A stretch of 64,000 nt of DNA from Rhizobium sp. Root482 (GTDB lineage: Bacteria; Pseudomonadota; Alphaproteobacteria; Rhizobiales; Rhizobiaceae). Position numbers and translations under genes: made by a program. The stretch's first letter is position 1; every line of letters begins with the position of its first letter. Below are positions 8,345-17,923 of this stretch, one piece after another. The stretch covers positions 79,404 to 143,403 of the forward strand of contig NZ_LMFA01000002.1 of assembly GCF_001426565.1 (NCBI RefSeq), read 5' to 3'. The notes beneath the pieces were generated by a model. That model saw only the letters and a program-made list of their open reading frames with translations. It did not search any database and was not told the DNA's origin.

Positions 8345-9133
8345 TTATCTCAGGTTCTTGCTGACCGTCGCAGCCATTTCGTCGGCGGCCTGGATGATCT
8401 TCGAATTCATCTCATAGGCGCGCTGCGCGGAGATCAGGTCGGTGATTTCCTTGACCGGATCGACGTTCGAGGCCTCGAGATATTTCTGCTTGATCTGCGC
8501 ATAGCCGGGGTCCGCCGGCGTGCCGATGACCGGCTCGCCGGACGCGGGCGTCTGCTTGAAAAGATTGTCGCCCTGCGGCTCCAGGCCGGCTTCGTTGACG
8601 AAATTGGCAATGGTCAGCTGGCCGATTTCCTGCGGGATCGTGTCGTTGCCGATGCGAACCATCACCTGGCCGGAGGAGGAAACGGTGATTTCGCTGGCAT
8701 TTGCCGGAACCGTGATTTCCGGCACGACGGTATAGCCGTCGATCGTCACCAGCTGGCCGTCGGCATTGGTGTTGAAGGCGCCGGCGCGGGTATAGGCCGT
8801 CTCACCGTCCGGAGTCTCGATCTGGAACCAGCCGCGCCCGATGAGCGCCATGTCGAGATCGTTGCCGGTCGAGATCAGGCTGCCCTGCAGATGCAGGTTG
8901 CGCACGGCCGAGGTCTGGACGCCGAGGCCGATGATGGCGCCTTCCGGCACGATCGCCTGGTTGGCGCGGTTCGGCACACCCTGGGCCCGCTCGGTCTGGT
9001 AGAGAAGGTCGGAAAATTCCGCCCGCGCCCGCTTGTAGCCGGTCGTATTGATGTTGGCGATATTGTTGGCGATGACTTCCAGGTTCAACTGCTGGGCGTT
9101 CATGCCGGTGGCGGCGATCGAAAGAGCCTTCAT
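8345..9133 (-). CDS. flgG: Distal rod protein FlgG
   Basis: Axial protein that forms the distal rod of the basal body. It has the family length (262 residues), the N-terminal [34 protein letters not shown] signature split across the first 34 residues, the FQTQLTL-like [20 protein letters not shown] region, and the C-terminal [17 protein letters not shown] motif ([19 protein letters not shown]). It is followed by flgA and preceded by fliE. Confidence 0.97.
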   Translation of the reverse strand: MKALSIAATGMNAQQLNLEVIANNIANINTTGYKRARAEFSDLLYQTERAQGVPNRANQAIVPEGAIIGLGVQTSAVRNLHLQGSLISTGNDLDMALIGRGWFQIETPDGETAYTRAGAFNTNADGQLVTIDGYTVVPEITVPANASEITVSSSGQVMVRIGNDTIPQEIGQLTIANFVNEAGLEPQGDNLFKQTPASGEPVIGTPADPGYAQIKQKYLEASNVDPVKEITDLISAQRAYEMNSKIIQAADEMAATVSKNLR

Positions 9134-9145
9134 TCTTTTTATCCT

Positions 9146-9481
9146 TTAGATCGGCATGCGTGCGATTTCGAGATAGGCGCTGACCACCTTGTCTCGAATG
9201 GCGATGGCGGTTTGCAGCGACTGTTCGGCCTGCATCACGGCATCGACGACTTCGCGCGTGTTGGCCTCGCCACGGATGCCCTGGAGGGAAGCCGCTTCCG
9301 ACTGCTTCAGGCTACTTGTCATTTCGGCCGCCATATTGCCCATGACATCGGCAAAGCTTTGCGAGGCGCCGGCAGTGGCCGCACTGCCCAGCACGTTCCG
9401 CGCGGAGGAGGCGCCCGACGTGGTGGCCACGTCCTTGACGGTCGACAGAGCCGCGCTGATGGTTTGGATTGCGTCGATCAT
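9146..9481 (-). CDS. fliE: Hook-basal body complex protein FliE
   Basis: Joins the MS ring to the rod. The 111 residues are mostly Ala/Ser-rich helix, with the conserved C-terminal half [20 protein letters not shown] and [29 protein letters not shown], which fits the FliE family. The start overlaps flgC by 4 nt. The order flgB-flgC-fliE is typical of rod operons. Confidence 0.94.
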   Translation of the reverse strand: MIDAIQTISAALSTVKDVATTSGASSARNVLGSAATAGASQSFADVMGNMAAEMTSSLKQSEAASLQGIRGEANTREVVDAVMQAEQSLQTAIAIRDKVVSAYLEIARMPI

Positions 9482-9897
9482 TGCGAAGCCCTCAAGAGGT
9501 CGATGGTTGCGGAAATCAGGTCGCGTGCCTGCCTGGTCGTCTGAAGATTGGCCTCATAGGCGCGATTTGCCTCGCGCATGTCGGCCATTTCGATCAGCAC
9601 GTTGACATTCGGCAGCTTGACCATGCCCTTGTCGTCGGCGGCCGGATTGCCCGGATCGAACTCGATGTTGAAATCGGAATCGTCGGTTCCGAGACGCTGG
9701 ACCTCGACAGTGGAGGCGCCGCTTGCGCGATCGACCTCGGCTGCAAAACTCACGGTCTTGCGGCGGTAGGGGTCGGTACCCGGCGCATCGCCGGTCGAAC
9801 GGGCGTTGGCGATGTTTTCCGAAACGATGCGCAGTCGCGTCGATTCCGCTTCGAGACCGGAGGCCGAAACCCTGAGAGCTGAAACAAGTGGATCCAT
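9478..9897 (-). CDS. flgC: Proximal rod protein FlgC
   Basis: Proximal rod subunit, 139 residues. It shows the rod-protein N terminus ([27 protein letters not shown]) and the C-terminal [25 protein letters not shown] helix. FlgC is normally 130-150 residues, so this copy is complete. It starts 5 nt after flgB and overlaps fliE by 4 nt. Confidence 0.96.
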   Translation of the reverse strand: MDPLVSALRVSASGLEAESTRLRIVSENIANARSTGDAPGTDPYRRKTVSFAAEVDRASGASTVEVQRLGTDDSDFNIEFDPGNPAADDKGMVKLPNVNVLIEMADMREANRAYEANLQTTRQARDLISATIDLLRASQ

Positions 9898-9902
9898 AAT
9901 CG

Positions 9903-10286
9903 TTATTTCCGTACCGTCATGAGCATCATCCGGTGAAAGGCCTTCACGAGCCCGGCATTGAGCTCGTAGTCGCGCTTGATCTGGCCGGTCTTCATCATTT
10001 CCTCTTCCAGCTGGACGCTGTTGCCGGATTGCTTTACCTCCGCATTATCGATCAGGCCGGTTTCAGTGACCTGCGCGGCGTTCATTCCGTCGGTGAAATG
10101 TGCGGCATTGGTAGCCGCCATCTGAAAGCCGGTATCCTTCATGACGCTTTCGAACGGCTTGATGTCCTTGGCGGCGTAATGCGGGGTATTGGCATTGGCG
10201 ATATTGCCCGCGACGACGTTCTGGCGGATCGCCAGCCATTGCGCCTGCCGCGACGCCAGATCAAAAAGCTGTATAGGTTGCATCAT
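9903..10286 (-). CDS. flgB: Proximal rod protein FlgB
   Basis: Proximal rod subunit, 127 residues. It has the FlgB N terminus with [22 protein letters not shown] and the C-terminal [29 protein letters not shown]. It is the first gene of the flgB-to-fliP run: the 181-nt gap upstream (10287-10467) has no gene and probably holds its promoter. Confidence 0.95.
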   Translation of the reverse strand: MMQPIQLFDLASRQAQWLAIRQNVVAGNIANANTPHYAAKDIKPFESVMKDTGFQMAATNAAHFTDGMNAAQVTETGLIDNAEVKQSGNSVQLEEEMMKTGQIKRDYELNAGLVKAFHRMMLMTVRK

Positions 10287-10467
10287 GCGACTCCATGCTT
10301 GTTGCCGCCGAACCTAGGCTGGCAAACTTGCGTGGAACTGAACCCAAAGGCATGAAAGGAAATGAGAGGCGCAACGGCCTCCGGAAGCCTGTACCCAAGC
10401 CCTGCGCGGAATCGCGAAGCGGACGGAGAACGGGAATTTGCGGCTTGAGGCGGTCGTGACCGGCGAA

Positions 10468-11004
10468 TCACTCCGCCTGATAGATCTCGCCCTTGGAGGT
10501 GATCATCACCCAGCGCCCGTCGCGCTGTTCCAGTGTTGCAAGGCGGCTGTTGTCGGGCAGGACCGAACCGATGCGCACGATATAGATGCCGCTGGCATCC
10601 TCGATCAGCGCGCGGCCATTGGCGACATGCATCAGCCTGAAGCCCGCAGCAGACGGGAAAGGCTGTTCGAGACCGTCTTCGACGCCGGCCTTGCGCCCGT
10701 CTCCGGCATTGGGAACCGTCGCGGTGACCAACTGGTCGACGGCGGCCTGCATATCGGCGTCGCGTTCCCCAAGAGCGAGCGACGAGGCGCCGCCCGTGCC
10801 GGCACGCCCCGGGACGTCGCGCGCATCGTCCTGCCAGAGCGAGGGCAACGAGAACTCGTCCTGATGCAGGAACGCGTACCAGGGAAAGAAGGTCGCAAGG
10901 GCCGCGAGTGCGATCCCCGTCGCGCCGAGCGCCTTGTCGATCGTCGGCGTGCGCTGAGGGCGCTTGCGCTGGATCACGATTTCGTCGGCGTCTTCGTCCC
11001 TCAT
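10468..11004 (-). CDS. Unknown membrane-anchored protein of the flagellar cluster
   Basis: I do not recognise a named family. The 178-residue protein starts at the ATG at 11004, one base after the fliI stop, so it is translationally linked to fliI. It has a charged N terminus (DEDADEIVIQRKRPQRT), one probable membrane helix (about 28-46, GATGIALAALATFFPWYAF) and a soluble C-terminal domain ending RDGRWVMITSKGEIYQAE. Unnamed genes occur at this place beside fliI in rhizobial flagellar clusters. The layout suggests an inner-membrane protein with a periplasmic domain; a role in basal-body or export function is inferred only from context. A slightly longer start (11043) would overlap fliI. Confidence 0.75.
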   Translation of the reverse strand: MRDEDADEIVIQRKRPQRTPTIDKALGATGIALAALATFFPWYAFLHQDEFSLPSLWQDDARDVPGRAGTGGASSLALGERDADMQAAVDQLVTATVPNAGDGRKAGVEDGLEQPFPSAAGFRLMHVANGRALIEDASGIYIVRIGSVLPDNSRLATLEQRDGRWVMITSKGEIYQAE

Positions 11005-11005
11005 G

Positions 11006-12403
11006 CTAGGCTCTCCGCATGTTCGGCGCCTGACCGCCGACATTCGCCGCCGCCTTCAGTGCGTTGGCAAGGTCGGTAAAGGCATCGAAAGCCGGCCGTT
11101 CGCCCGGCGTCTGTTTCAGGATGTCGTAGATGACCGGGACCTGCTTGATCGCCATGTCCAGATCGGGATCACTGCCGGGGCGATAACCGCCGATCAGCCG
11201 GAGATCGCGGGTTTCCTCGAACCGGTGGATAAGAGACTTCAGCCGCGCCACCAGCTTTTCCTGATCCGGTGTCCAGGCCTTGCGCGCCAGGCGCGAAACG
11301 GATGCGAGCGGATTGACCGGCGGATAGCGGCCCTCCTCGGCAAGGCTTCGATCCATGACGATATGGCCATCGAGAATACCGCGCGTCGAATCTGCGATCG
11401 GGTCATTGTGGTTGTCGCCATCGACGAGGATCGAGATGATCGCGGTGATCGTCCCCGCCCCTTCGGCGCCCGGTCCGGCGCGCTCCAGCAGCCGCGGCAG
11501 TTCGGTGAAGACGGAGGCCGGATAGCCGCGCGCGATGGGCGGCTCGCCCGATGCCGTGGCGACTTCGCGGATGGCATGGGCAAAGCGGGTGACGCTGTCG
11601 ATGATCAAGAGGACATTGTCGCCCTGGTCGCGATAGTGCTCGGCAATGGTGACCGCCGTCAGCGGCGCCATCTTGCGCAGCATCGGGCTCTCGTCGCTGG
11701 TAGCCACCACGGCAACCGACTTCGACAGGTTTTCACCGAGCGTATCCTCGATGAATTCGCGCACTTCACGGCCGCGTTCGCCAACCAGCGCGATCACCAC
11801 CTTGTCGAAGGCATCGGCTCTTGCCAGCATCGACAGGAGCGTGGACTTGCCGACGCCGGAGCCGGCAAAGACGCCGAGACGCTGGCCAAGGCAGAGCGGC
11901 GAGAAAATGTCGATCGCCCGGACACCGGTACGAAATCCGTGTTCGACGCGCTTGCGGGTCATCGATGGCGGCGCGGTGTTGGAGATCGGCCGGCGGATAT
12001 CGCCCTGAAGCAGGGGACCACGGCCGTCGATCGGCTCGCCCAGCGAATTGATCGTGCGGCCGCACCAGGATTCGGCCGGGGCGACGCGGAACGCGCCCTT
12101 GCGGATAACGGTATCATGGATGCCGATCGGATCGCCCGGCTCGATCGGGCAGACGACCACCGTTTCCTGCTCGACCTTGACGACCTCGCCGAGATGAACG
12201 CCAGTGGCGCTTTTATGGGCGACGAAATCACCAAGCCGGACATGGCGGGAAAGCCCGCTCACCGTATAATGTCCCGCCGAGATCATCTGCACATGGCCGC
12301 CCGGCGCGACGGAGAAATCCGGATTGGAAAATCGCTCGACGAGACCGCCAAGCGCTGCCAGCGACGTCGCCTCGTTGCGGATCTGGACTTTCTCGTTCTG
12401 CAT
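11006..12403 (-). CDS. fliI: Flagellum-specific export ATPase FliI
   Basis: Cytoplasmic ATPase that energises and chaperones type III export of flagellar subunits. Its 465 residues show the F1-ATPase-like layout: an N-terminal beta domain (1-100), Walker A AGSGVGKST at about 180-188, the EFIEDTLGE region, and Walker B VLLIIDSVTRFA ending near Asp270. The C-terminal domain is helical. It is followed after one base by an unknown gene and preceded by flgF (78-nt gap). Confidence 0.96.
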   Translation of the reverse strand: MQNEKVQIRNEATSLAALGGLVERFSNPDFSVAPGGHVQMISAGHYTVSGLSRHVRLGDFVAHKSATGVHLGEVVKVEQETVVVCPIEPGDPIGIHDTVIRKGAFRVAPAESWCGRTINSLGEPIDGRGPLLQGDIRRPISNTAPPSMTRKRVEHGFRTGVRAIDIFSPLCLGQRLGVFAGSGVGKSTLLSMLARADAFDKVVIALVGERGREVREFIEDTLGENLSKSVAVVATSDESPMLRKMAPLTAVTIAEHYRDQGDNVLLIIDSVTRFAHAIREVATASGEPPIARGYPASVFTELPRLLERAGPGAEGAGTITAIISILVDGDNHNDPIADSTRGILDGHIVMDRSLAEEGRYPPVNPLASVSRLARKAWTPDQEKLVARLKSLIHRFEETRDLRLIGGYRPGSDPDLDMAIKQVPVIYDILKQTPGERPAFDAFTDLANALKAAANVGGQAPNMRRA

Positions 12404-12481
12404 TCCGTTTCCTGCCGTCGATCCCGAAGCGCTTCGGCAAGCCTGCCGGGCCGGGTTGCCGTCACCTGTTATTCAGTCGGG

Positions 12482-13207
12482 CTATTTGCCGCCGCCGAGC
12501 GTCTTGATCGCCTCGTCGAGAGACCCTTCGCTATCGCGCATCAGGGCAGTGATGTTCTCGAAGGCGCGCGACACCATGATCAGCTGCGACATTTCCTGAA
12601 CGGCATTGACGTTGGATTCCTCGACATAGCCCTGCATGACGCCGACATCGAAGCGATCGATCACCGGTTCGGCTTGCGCATTGGGCATGACGGCGCTGTT
12701 GTCGTAGCGGGTGAAGCCGTTGCTGAAATTGGCCTGGTAGAGGCCGAGCGCCGCAATCTGGGTGCCGTTCTGCTGAATGGCGCCATCGGCGCCGACCTTG
12801 ATGTCGCCGGCCTGCGAATTGAGCTGGATCGGCGCACCACCGGCGTCGAGAACCGGATAGCCTCGGAGCGTCACCAGATCGCCCGCTTCCGTCAGGGTAA
12901 AACGCCCGTCGCGCGTCAGGGCCGCGCCGCCGGGCGTATCGATCTGGAACCAGGCATCGCCCTTGATGGCAAAATCCAGCGTATTGCCGGTACGGTTCAG
13001 GCCGCCATTGTTGGTGTTGAGGAATTCCTGCCCTTCGGAAACAAAGGAGACCTTGGTCGGGCGGGTATCGCCGAGCAGCTGGTTGAACTTCACTTCCGTG
13101 GAGCGAAAGCCGACCGTGGCCGAATTGGCGACATTGTCGGCCAGCGTGTTCATGCGTTTTTCAAGTGCGATCTGCGAGGAGACGGCGACATAGAGACCGG
13201 TTTGCAT
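12482..13207 (-). CDS. flgF: Proximal rod protein FlgF
   Basis: Rod protein of the FlgF/FlgG family, 241 residues. The N terminus (GLYVAVSSQIALEKRMNTLADNVAN) and the C-terminal GYVEESNVNAVQEMSQLIMVSRAFENI are typical of FlgF, as is the central GDAWFQIDTPGG. It begins one base after the DUF1217 gene stop and is followed by fliI, the order seen in Sinorhizobium. Confidence 0.94.
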   Translation of the reverse strand: MQTGLYVAVSSQIALEKRMNTLADNVANSATVGFRSTEVKFNQLLGDTRPTKVSFVSEGQEFLNTNNGGLNRTGNTLDFAIKGDAWFQIDTPGGAALTRDGRFTLTEAGDLVTLRGYPVLDAGGAPIQLNSQAGDIKVGADGAIQQNGTQIAALGLYQANFSNGFTRYDNSAVMPNAQAEPVIDRFDVGVMQGYVEESNVNAVQEMSQLIMVSRAFENITALMRDSEGSLDEAIKTLGGGK

Positions 13208-13208
13208 A

Positions 13209-13988
13209 TCAGCGTCCCCCGAGTTTCAGCGTATTGATGGAGAGAAGGAGATCGGAGGAGATGCCGTAACCGCTGGACGAGCCGAACAGGGCGAGCGGAT
13301 CGTAGGGATCGGAGGAATGATCGATCTCCCAAAGGGCGGTGAACCTTTCGAGCATCTTGGAAAGCTTGGCCGGATCCTTGAAATCCTTGATGTCCAACGC
13401 CTTTTCGATCGTGTCGGCCTGCTTGTCGATATCGGAGGCGGCAAATTCGTCCGGCAACTGCAGGACGGTGCGCACGACCTTGGCGAGCGCTTCGTCAGCC
13501 AGGAGGCTATAGGCGCTGGTGACGGTGGGGGCCATGCGGGCGAAATAGAGTGCCAGGCGCACGCCGGAGTTTTCCTCGCCGGCATTCTGCTCCAGGGTCT
13601 GGCGCGCATATTTGTCAGCGACGCCCTTCTGGGCCTTGTCGAACGAGGTCGCGGCCGCGCCGGTACGGGCGAAATTGAGCGATTCAACCAGATCCGAATA
13701 GCGGCTGTCGGAGAGCTGCTTGGCAAAGGCGTCATCGCTGTCGATGCCCTCCGTCAGCACCTTGCGCATGAACGCCTTGGCGTAGCCCATGTCCTCCAGG
13801 CCGTGCGCCTTGATCGCGTAATTATAGAGCCGCGTATCGGCGAAGAAATCGTCGATGGTTTTGACGTTGCCGATATTGGCCAGATAATATTCGGTCTCGC
13901 GGGCGACATCCGGCTGTTCGGACACCCGTTCCAGCGATTTGGACAGGTTGCCTGCTATCATCTGGTAGCTGGTATAGGTCGTCGTCAC
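13209..13988 (-). CDS. DUF1217 flagellar-cluster protein
   Basis: Alpha-proteobacterial DUF1217 family, often found beside flgF. I chose the GTG at 13988, preceded by GGGGAAAC, because the longer open frame to 14117 reads into the motA promoter region and its extra residues look non-coding. The result is about 259 residues, starting VTTTYTSYQMIAGNLSKSLERV. The body has three repeated-looking blocks of the form 'YYLANIGNVKTIDDFFADTRLYNYAIKAHGLEDM...AFMRKVLTEG', with Asp/Tyr-rich helices. Function is unknown; the tight link to flgF and the absence of a signal peptide suggest a cytoplasmic flagellar assembly factor or an exported axial protein. Confidence 0.85.
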   Translation of the reverse strand: MTTTYTSYQMIAGNLSKSLERVSEQPDVARETEYYLANIGNVKTIDDFFADTRLYNYAIKAHGLEDMGYAKAFMRKVLTEGIDSDDAFAKQLSDSRYSDLVESLNFARTGAAATSFDKAQKGVADKYARQTLEQNAGEENSGVRLALYFARMAPTVTSAYSLLADEALAKVVRTVLQLPDEFAASDIDKQADTIEKALDIKDFKDPAKLSKMLERFTALWEIDHSSDPYDPLALFGSSSGYGISSDLLLSINTLKLGGR

Positions 13989-14170
13989 GACGTTTCCCCG
14001 TTCATCGATGAGAAATGACGCAATAGGCGCCGATCGAGGGGAAACTGACCGCTCTTGCTTGCGCGAACCTGTTTGCCCGCGGCCTTGGAAAAAAGGCCGG
14101 CAACCAGCCTCACGCAAGGCTGGAGACCTATCGGTAAGGCTGAAAATCCATCAGTGCGGCAGGTATCGAA
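13989..14170. promoter_or_regulatory. Divergent promoter region between DUF1217/flgF and motA
   Basis: A 182-nt gap separates the minus-strand DUF1217-flgF-fliI group from the plus-strand motA group, so both promoters should lie here. I do not see a clear sigma-28 or sigma-54 motif. Rhizobial flagellar genes mostly use sigma-70-like promoters activated by VisNR/Rem, which would fit. Confidence 0.45.
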
Positions 14171-15049
14171 ATGAACATCATCATCGGGCTCCTCTTGTCA
14201 TTGGGCTGTATTCTCGGCGGCTTCATCGCCATGGGCGGCCATATGGAGATCCTGAACCAGCCTTTCGAGCTCGTCATCATCGGCGGTGCCGGCATTGGCG
14301 GCTATATCATGGCCAATTCGATGAAAGTGCTGAAGGATACCGGCAAGGCGCTAGGCGAAGCCTTCACTCACAAGGTGCCGAAGGAGCGCAACTATCTCGA
14401 CACGCTGGGCGTTCTCTACAGCCTGATGCGCGATCTGCGGACCAAGTCGCGCAACGAGATCGAAAGCCATATCGACAATCCCGACGAATCCTCGATCTTC
14501 CAGTCGGCACCGACCGTCCTGAAGAACAAGGAACTGACCGCCTTCATCTGCGACTATGTCCGCCTCATCATCATCGGCAATGCCCGCAGCCACGAGATCG
14601 AGGCGCTGATGGACGAGGAAATCAACACCATCACCCATGACAAGATGAAGCCCTATCATGCCCTGACGACGATGAGCGACGCCTTCCCGGCCATCGGCAT
14701 CGTCGCAGCCGTTCTCGGCGTCATCAAGGCCATGGGCGCCATTTCCGAAGCGCCGGAAGTGCTCGGCGGCAAGATCGCCGCCGCACTCGTCGGCACCATG
14801 CTCGGCATCTTCCTGTCCTATTGCATCACCAGCCCGGTGATCGCCAATATCAAAGCCGTGCGCGACAAGCAGAACCGCCTCTACGTCATCGTCAAGCAGA
14901 CCCTGCTTGCCTATATGAACGGCTCCGTACCCCAGGTCGCCCTCGAATATGGCCGCAAGACCATTTCCGCCTATGAGCGCCCCTCGATCGATGCCGTCGA
15001 GCAGGAGATGATGAACCCCGGCGGCGGCAGCGAAAGCAAGGCGGCCTGA
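14171..15049 (+). CDS. motA: Flagellar motor stator protein MotA
   Basis: Proton-channel subunit of the stator complex, partner of MotB. It has 292 residues with four predicted membrane helices (two near the N terminus, [18 protein letters not shown] and [16 protein letters not shown]; two at about 170-215) and a large cytoplasmic loop. The loop includes [24 protein letters not shown] and [19 protein letters not shown], typical of MotA. It heads the motA-fliM-fliN-fliG-flhB transcription unit. motB is not in this window. Confidence 0.95.
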   Translation: MNIIIGLLLSLGCILGGFIAMGGHMEILNQPFELVIIGGAGIGGYIMANSMKVLKDTGKALGEAFTHKVPKERNYLDTLGVLYSLMRDLRTKSRNEIESHIDNPDESSIFQSAPTVLKNKELTAFICDYVRLIIIGNARSHEIEALMDEEINTITHDKMKPYHALTTMSDAFPAIGIVAAVLGVIKAMGAISEAPEVLGGKIAAALVGTMLGIFLSYCITSPVIANIKAVRDKQNRLYVIVKQTLLAYMNGSVPQVALEYGRKTISAYERPSIDAVEQEMMNPGGGSESKAA

Positions 15050-15053
15050 TCCC

Positions 15054-16001
15054 ATGACCCCAGCAACAGACACGAACATCTACAGCTTCGACCGCAGGCT
15101 GCTTGCCCGGATGACCGGCGCGCTCGGCGATTCAAAGACGATCGGCAAATTATGCGGCGAACTGGGCCAGGTGTTCACGGAATTCCTGCCCGATATCTTT
15201 CAGAGCGAAACTGGTTTCGACATCGACATCGCCTATTCCGGTTTCGACACCGGCCTGAAGACCGACCTGATCGCCAGGCTTGGAAACGGCGTTGCCCTGT
15301 GCGATGCGTCGCTGCGCAACTGGTGCTCCGACTTCACGATCAGCTGCGACAGCCCGGTGATCATCACCCTGATGGAGGCCCTGCTCGGCGCGCCGCCTAC
15401 GGCGATCGAGGAACCGAAGCCGCGCACGCTCTCGAAGATCGAGCTCGACGTGGCGACCATGGTCTTCGACAAGATTGCGGAGGTCCTGAAGTCCGCGATC
15501 GGCGCCGCCGGCGGCTTCGAACTCCAGCTTGGCCGACCTTACAACGCCACCGAGCGGCCTGCCGCCGACCCGGATGTCGAGGATGTCCATGCCGCCTGCA
15601 TCAATGTGACGATGGGTATCGGTCCGGTGCTCTCCACCTTCTCGGTCATCGTGCCGCAGCAACCCCTGCTGAAGACCAATGTCGTGCTGCCGAAGGGCGT
15701 GGGGCATGGGCGCAAGGCGAAGGGCGAATGGGGCGAACAGCTGGAACAGCAGATTCGCCGCTCCGCCATCACCCTTGAAGCGCGTATCAACCTGCAGAGC
15801 CTGACGCTCGACACGATCAGCCGCCTCCAGCCGGGCGACGTCATTCCTTTCCAGGACGCCAAGGACGTGCATGTCGAGGTCAACGCCAACGGCCGCGAGC
15901 TTTATGTCTGCGAATTCGGGCGGGCCGGCGCGAAATACACTGTTCGCATCAAGGACACCCATGGTTCGGAGAATGACATTCTCCACCATCTGATGAGTTA
16001 A
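15054..16001 (+). CDS. fliM: Flagellar motor switch protein FliM
   Basis: C-ring switch subunit that binds phospho-CheY. It has 315 residues and starts 4 nt after motA. The N-terminal region is short and lacks an obvious LSQxEID-type CheY-binding box, common in alphaproteobacterial FliM. The middle CheC-like domain and the C-terminal SpoA domain ([23 protein letters not shown], about 240-262) are present. Confidence 0.88.
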   Translation: MTPATDTNIYSFDRRLLARMTGALGDSKTIGKLCGELGQVFTEFLPDIFQSETGFDIDIAYSGFDTGLKTDLIARLGNGVALCDASLRNWCSDFTISCDSPVIITLMEALLGAPPTAIEEPKPRTLSKIELDVATMVFDKIAEVLKSAIGAAGGFELQLGRPYNATERPAADPDVEDVHAACINVTMGIGPVLSTFSVIVPQQPLLKTNVVLPKGVGHGRKAKGEWGEQLEQQIRRSAITLEARINLQSLTLDTISRLQPGDVIPFQDAKDVHVEVNANGRELYVCEFGRAGAKYTVRIKDTHGSENDILHHLMS

Positions 16002-16060
16002 AATCCCCCGCCTTACCCGGCAACATGGTTGGGGCAAGTTTCAACTGGAATAGTTTGCAC

Positions 16061-16729
16061 ATGGCTACCAAGAAAGCACCCATCGACGACCAGACGATTC
16101 TGAATGCTGGCGATGTCGAACTCGACAAGGCGATCGACGATCTGCGCGGCGTCCTGCAGGACGATGCCGGCGGCGCTGCTCCGCAAACGGATTTCGGCAT
16201 GGACTTCGCAGCAACATCGACGATCGGCGAGACGTCGGACTTCGCCAGCACGTTCGAAACAGCTGAGACCGATCTCAGCAATTTCGGCGGCGATTTCGGC
16301 GGTTCGGGCTTCGGCGATCTCGACCAGACCGCCGCGACGTCCTTCGATGCTGGCTCCTTCGACGGTGGCCTGGGCGAAAGCACATTCGGCGGAAGCGCAT
16401 TCGGCGAAAGCACTGGCAGCGACAGTATGAACAGCCTCGGCGAACAGGCATCGAGCGAGCCGGGCAGCGGCATGAACGCCAATCTCGACCTGATCATGGA
16501 TATTCCCATCGATGTGCAGATCGTTCTGGGCACGAGCCGGATGCAGGTGGCGGGACTGATGAACCTGACGGAGGGCGCGACGATCGCGCTTGACCGCAAG
16601 ATCGGCGAACCGGTCGAGATCGTCGTCAACGGCCGCGTAATCGGCCGGGGCGAAATTACCGTGCTCGACGAAGACGAAACGCGTTTCGGTGTAAAGCTCA
16701 TCGAAATCAAGGGTACCAGTAAAGTTTGA
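16061..16729 (+). CDS. fliN: Flagellar motor switch protein FliN with a long low-complexity N-terminal region
   Basis: C-ring switch subunit. The C-terminal 80 residues are a typical SpoA domain ([60 protein letters not shown]). About 130 residues precede it, rich in Gly, Ser, Phe, Asp and Thr with recurring short units such as [12 protein letters not shown]; these are far longer than the short tail of enteric FliN. I chose the start MATKKAP (16061); an in-frame ATG at 16025 would add 12 residues. It follows fliM after 59 nt and precedes fliG. Confidence 0.9.
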   Translation: MATKKAPIDDQTILNAGDVELDKAIDDLRGVLQDDAGGAAPQTDFGMDFAATSTIGETSDFASTFETAETDLSNFGGDFGGSGFGDLDQTAATSFDAGSFDGGLGESTFGGSAFGESTGSDSMNSLGEQASSEPGSGMNANLDLIMDIPIDVQIVLGTSRMQVAGLMNLTEGATIALDRKIGEPVEIVVNGRVIGRGEITVLDEDETRFGVKLIEIKGTSKV

Positions 16730-16758
16730 CCCCGGTTGAGGGTGACAAGGATTAATCC

Positions 16759-17790
16759 ATGATGGATTTCGACAATTTCGAAGCTTCGGCGCCCACCCGG
16801 CCTCTCACCCAGATGGACAAGGCCGCAGCCGTTCTCCTTGCCATGGGCAAGCCCGTCGCAGGCAAGTTGTTGAAGTTCTTCACGCAGAGCGAATTGCAGG
16901 GCATCATCGCCTCGGCGCAGTCGCTCCGCTCTATCCCGCCGCATGAGCTGGAAATCCTGGTCAATGAATTCGAGGACCTGTTCACCGAAGGTGCGGGCCT
17001 GATGGACAATGCCAAGGCGATCGAGGGCATTCTCGAGGAAGGCCTGACGCCGGACGAAGTCGACGGCCTGCTTGGTCGCCGCACTGCGTTTGCGGCTTAC
17101 GAAGCCAATATCTGGGACCGCCTGCAGGATTCCGATCCGGTCTATGTTGCCCAGCATCTCGGCAAGGAACATCCCCAGACGATCGCCTATGTGCTGTCGA
17201 TGATGCCATCGACCTTTGGCGCCAAAGTGCTGCTGCAGCTTCCCGAAGCCAGCCGCGCCGATATCATCAACCGCGCCGTCAACATGAAGGATGTCAGCCC
17301 GAAAGCGGCTGCGATCATCGAGGCCCGGGTCATCGAAATGATGCGCGAACTCGATGCGGATCGGAACTCGGCCGGATCCATCAAGATCGCCGAGGTGATG
17401 AACGAGCTTGAAAAGACGCAGGTCGATACGCTGCTTGCCTCGCTCGAATCGATCAATACCGAATCGGCAAAGAAAGTGCGGCCGAAGATCTTCCTGTTCG
17501 ACGATATCCTCCTCATGCCGCAGCGCAGCCGCGTGCAGCTGTTCAACGACGTCTCGGGCGACATCATCACCATGGCGCTTCGCGGCTCCAGCATGCCGCT
17601 GCGCGAGGCGGTCCTTGCCTCCATCGGCGCACGCCAGCGCCGCATGATCGAATCGGACCTTGCGGCCGGCGATACCGGCATTAATCCGCGCGATATCGCG
17701 ATTGCCCGCCGCTCGATCACCCAGGAGGCCATTCGCCTGGCAGCCGGTGGCCAGATCGAGCTGAAGGAAAAGGAGGCGGCCGCTGCCTGA
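16759..17790 (+). CDS. fliG: Flagellar motor switch protein FliG
   Basis: Switch/torque protein that joins the MS ring (via FliF) to the C ring and interacts with MotA. It has the family length (343 residues). The N-terminal part has the QMDKAAAVLLAMGKPVAGKLL motif, the middle HPQTIAYVLSMM, and the C-terminal torque domain carries the charged helix with FLFDDILLMPQRSRVQLFNDV. It lies in order between fliN and flhB. Confidence 0.96.
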   Translation: MMDFDNFEASAPTRPLTQMDKAAAVLLAMGKPVAGKLLKFFTQSELQGIIASAQSLRSIPPHELEILVNEFEDLFTEGAGLMDNAKAIEGILEEGLTPDEVDGLLGRRTAFAAYEANIWDRLQDSDPVYVAQHLGKEHPQTIAYVLSMMPSTFGAKVLLQLPEASRADIINRAVNMKDVSPKAAAIIEARVIEMMRELDADRNSAGSIKIAEVMNELEKTQVDTLLASLESINTESAKKVRPKIFLFDDILLMPQRSRVQLFNDVSGDIITMALRGSSMPLREAVLASIGARQRRMIESDLAAGDTGINPRDIAIARRSITQEAIRLAAGGQIELKEKEAAAA

Positions 17791-17923
17791 GCGGTCGGCG
17801 CTTTCGTCCCGGTTTCTGTGAAGTGACGCGCCCTTTCGCCTATTCCCCTTGCATGGCTTGACCTGTCGGCCCAAAACGGTTTGACGGCTGCGGCCGCGTC
17901 AACCGGGAAGAGGCCTTCATCCG

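Noticed and set aside
7754..9544. A long plus-strand open frame opposite flgA, flgG and fliE
   Set aside because: Mirror of real minus-strand genes; composition is of the typical GC-skew shadow type.
10964..13237. A 757-codon plus-strand frame opposite fliI and flgF
   Set aside because: Antisense shadow of the minus-strand fliI and flgF genes, without recognisable domains.
13989..14117. N-terminal extension of the DUF1217 protein up to 14117
   Set aside because: The extra residues are Arg/Pro/Ser-rich and lie in the motA promoter gap; the GTG at 13988 has a better ribosome-binding site.
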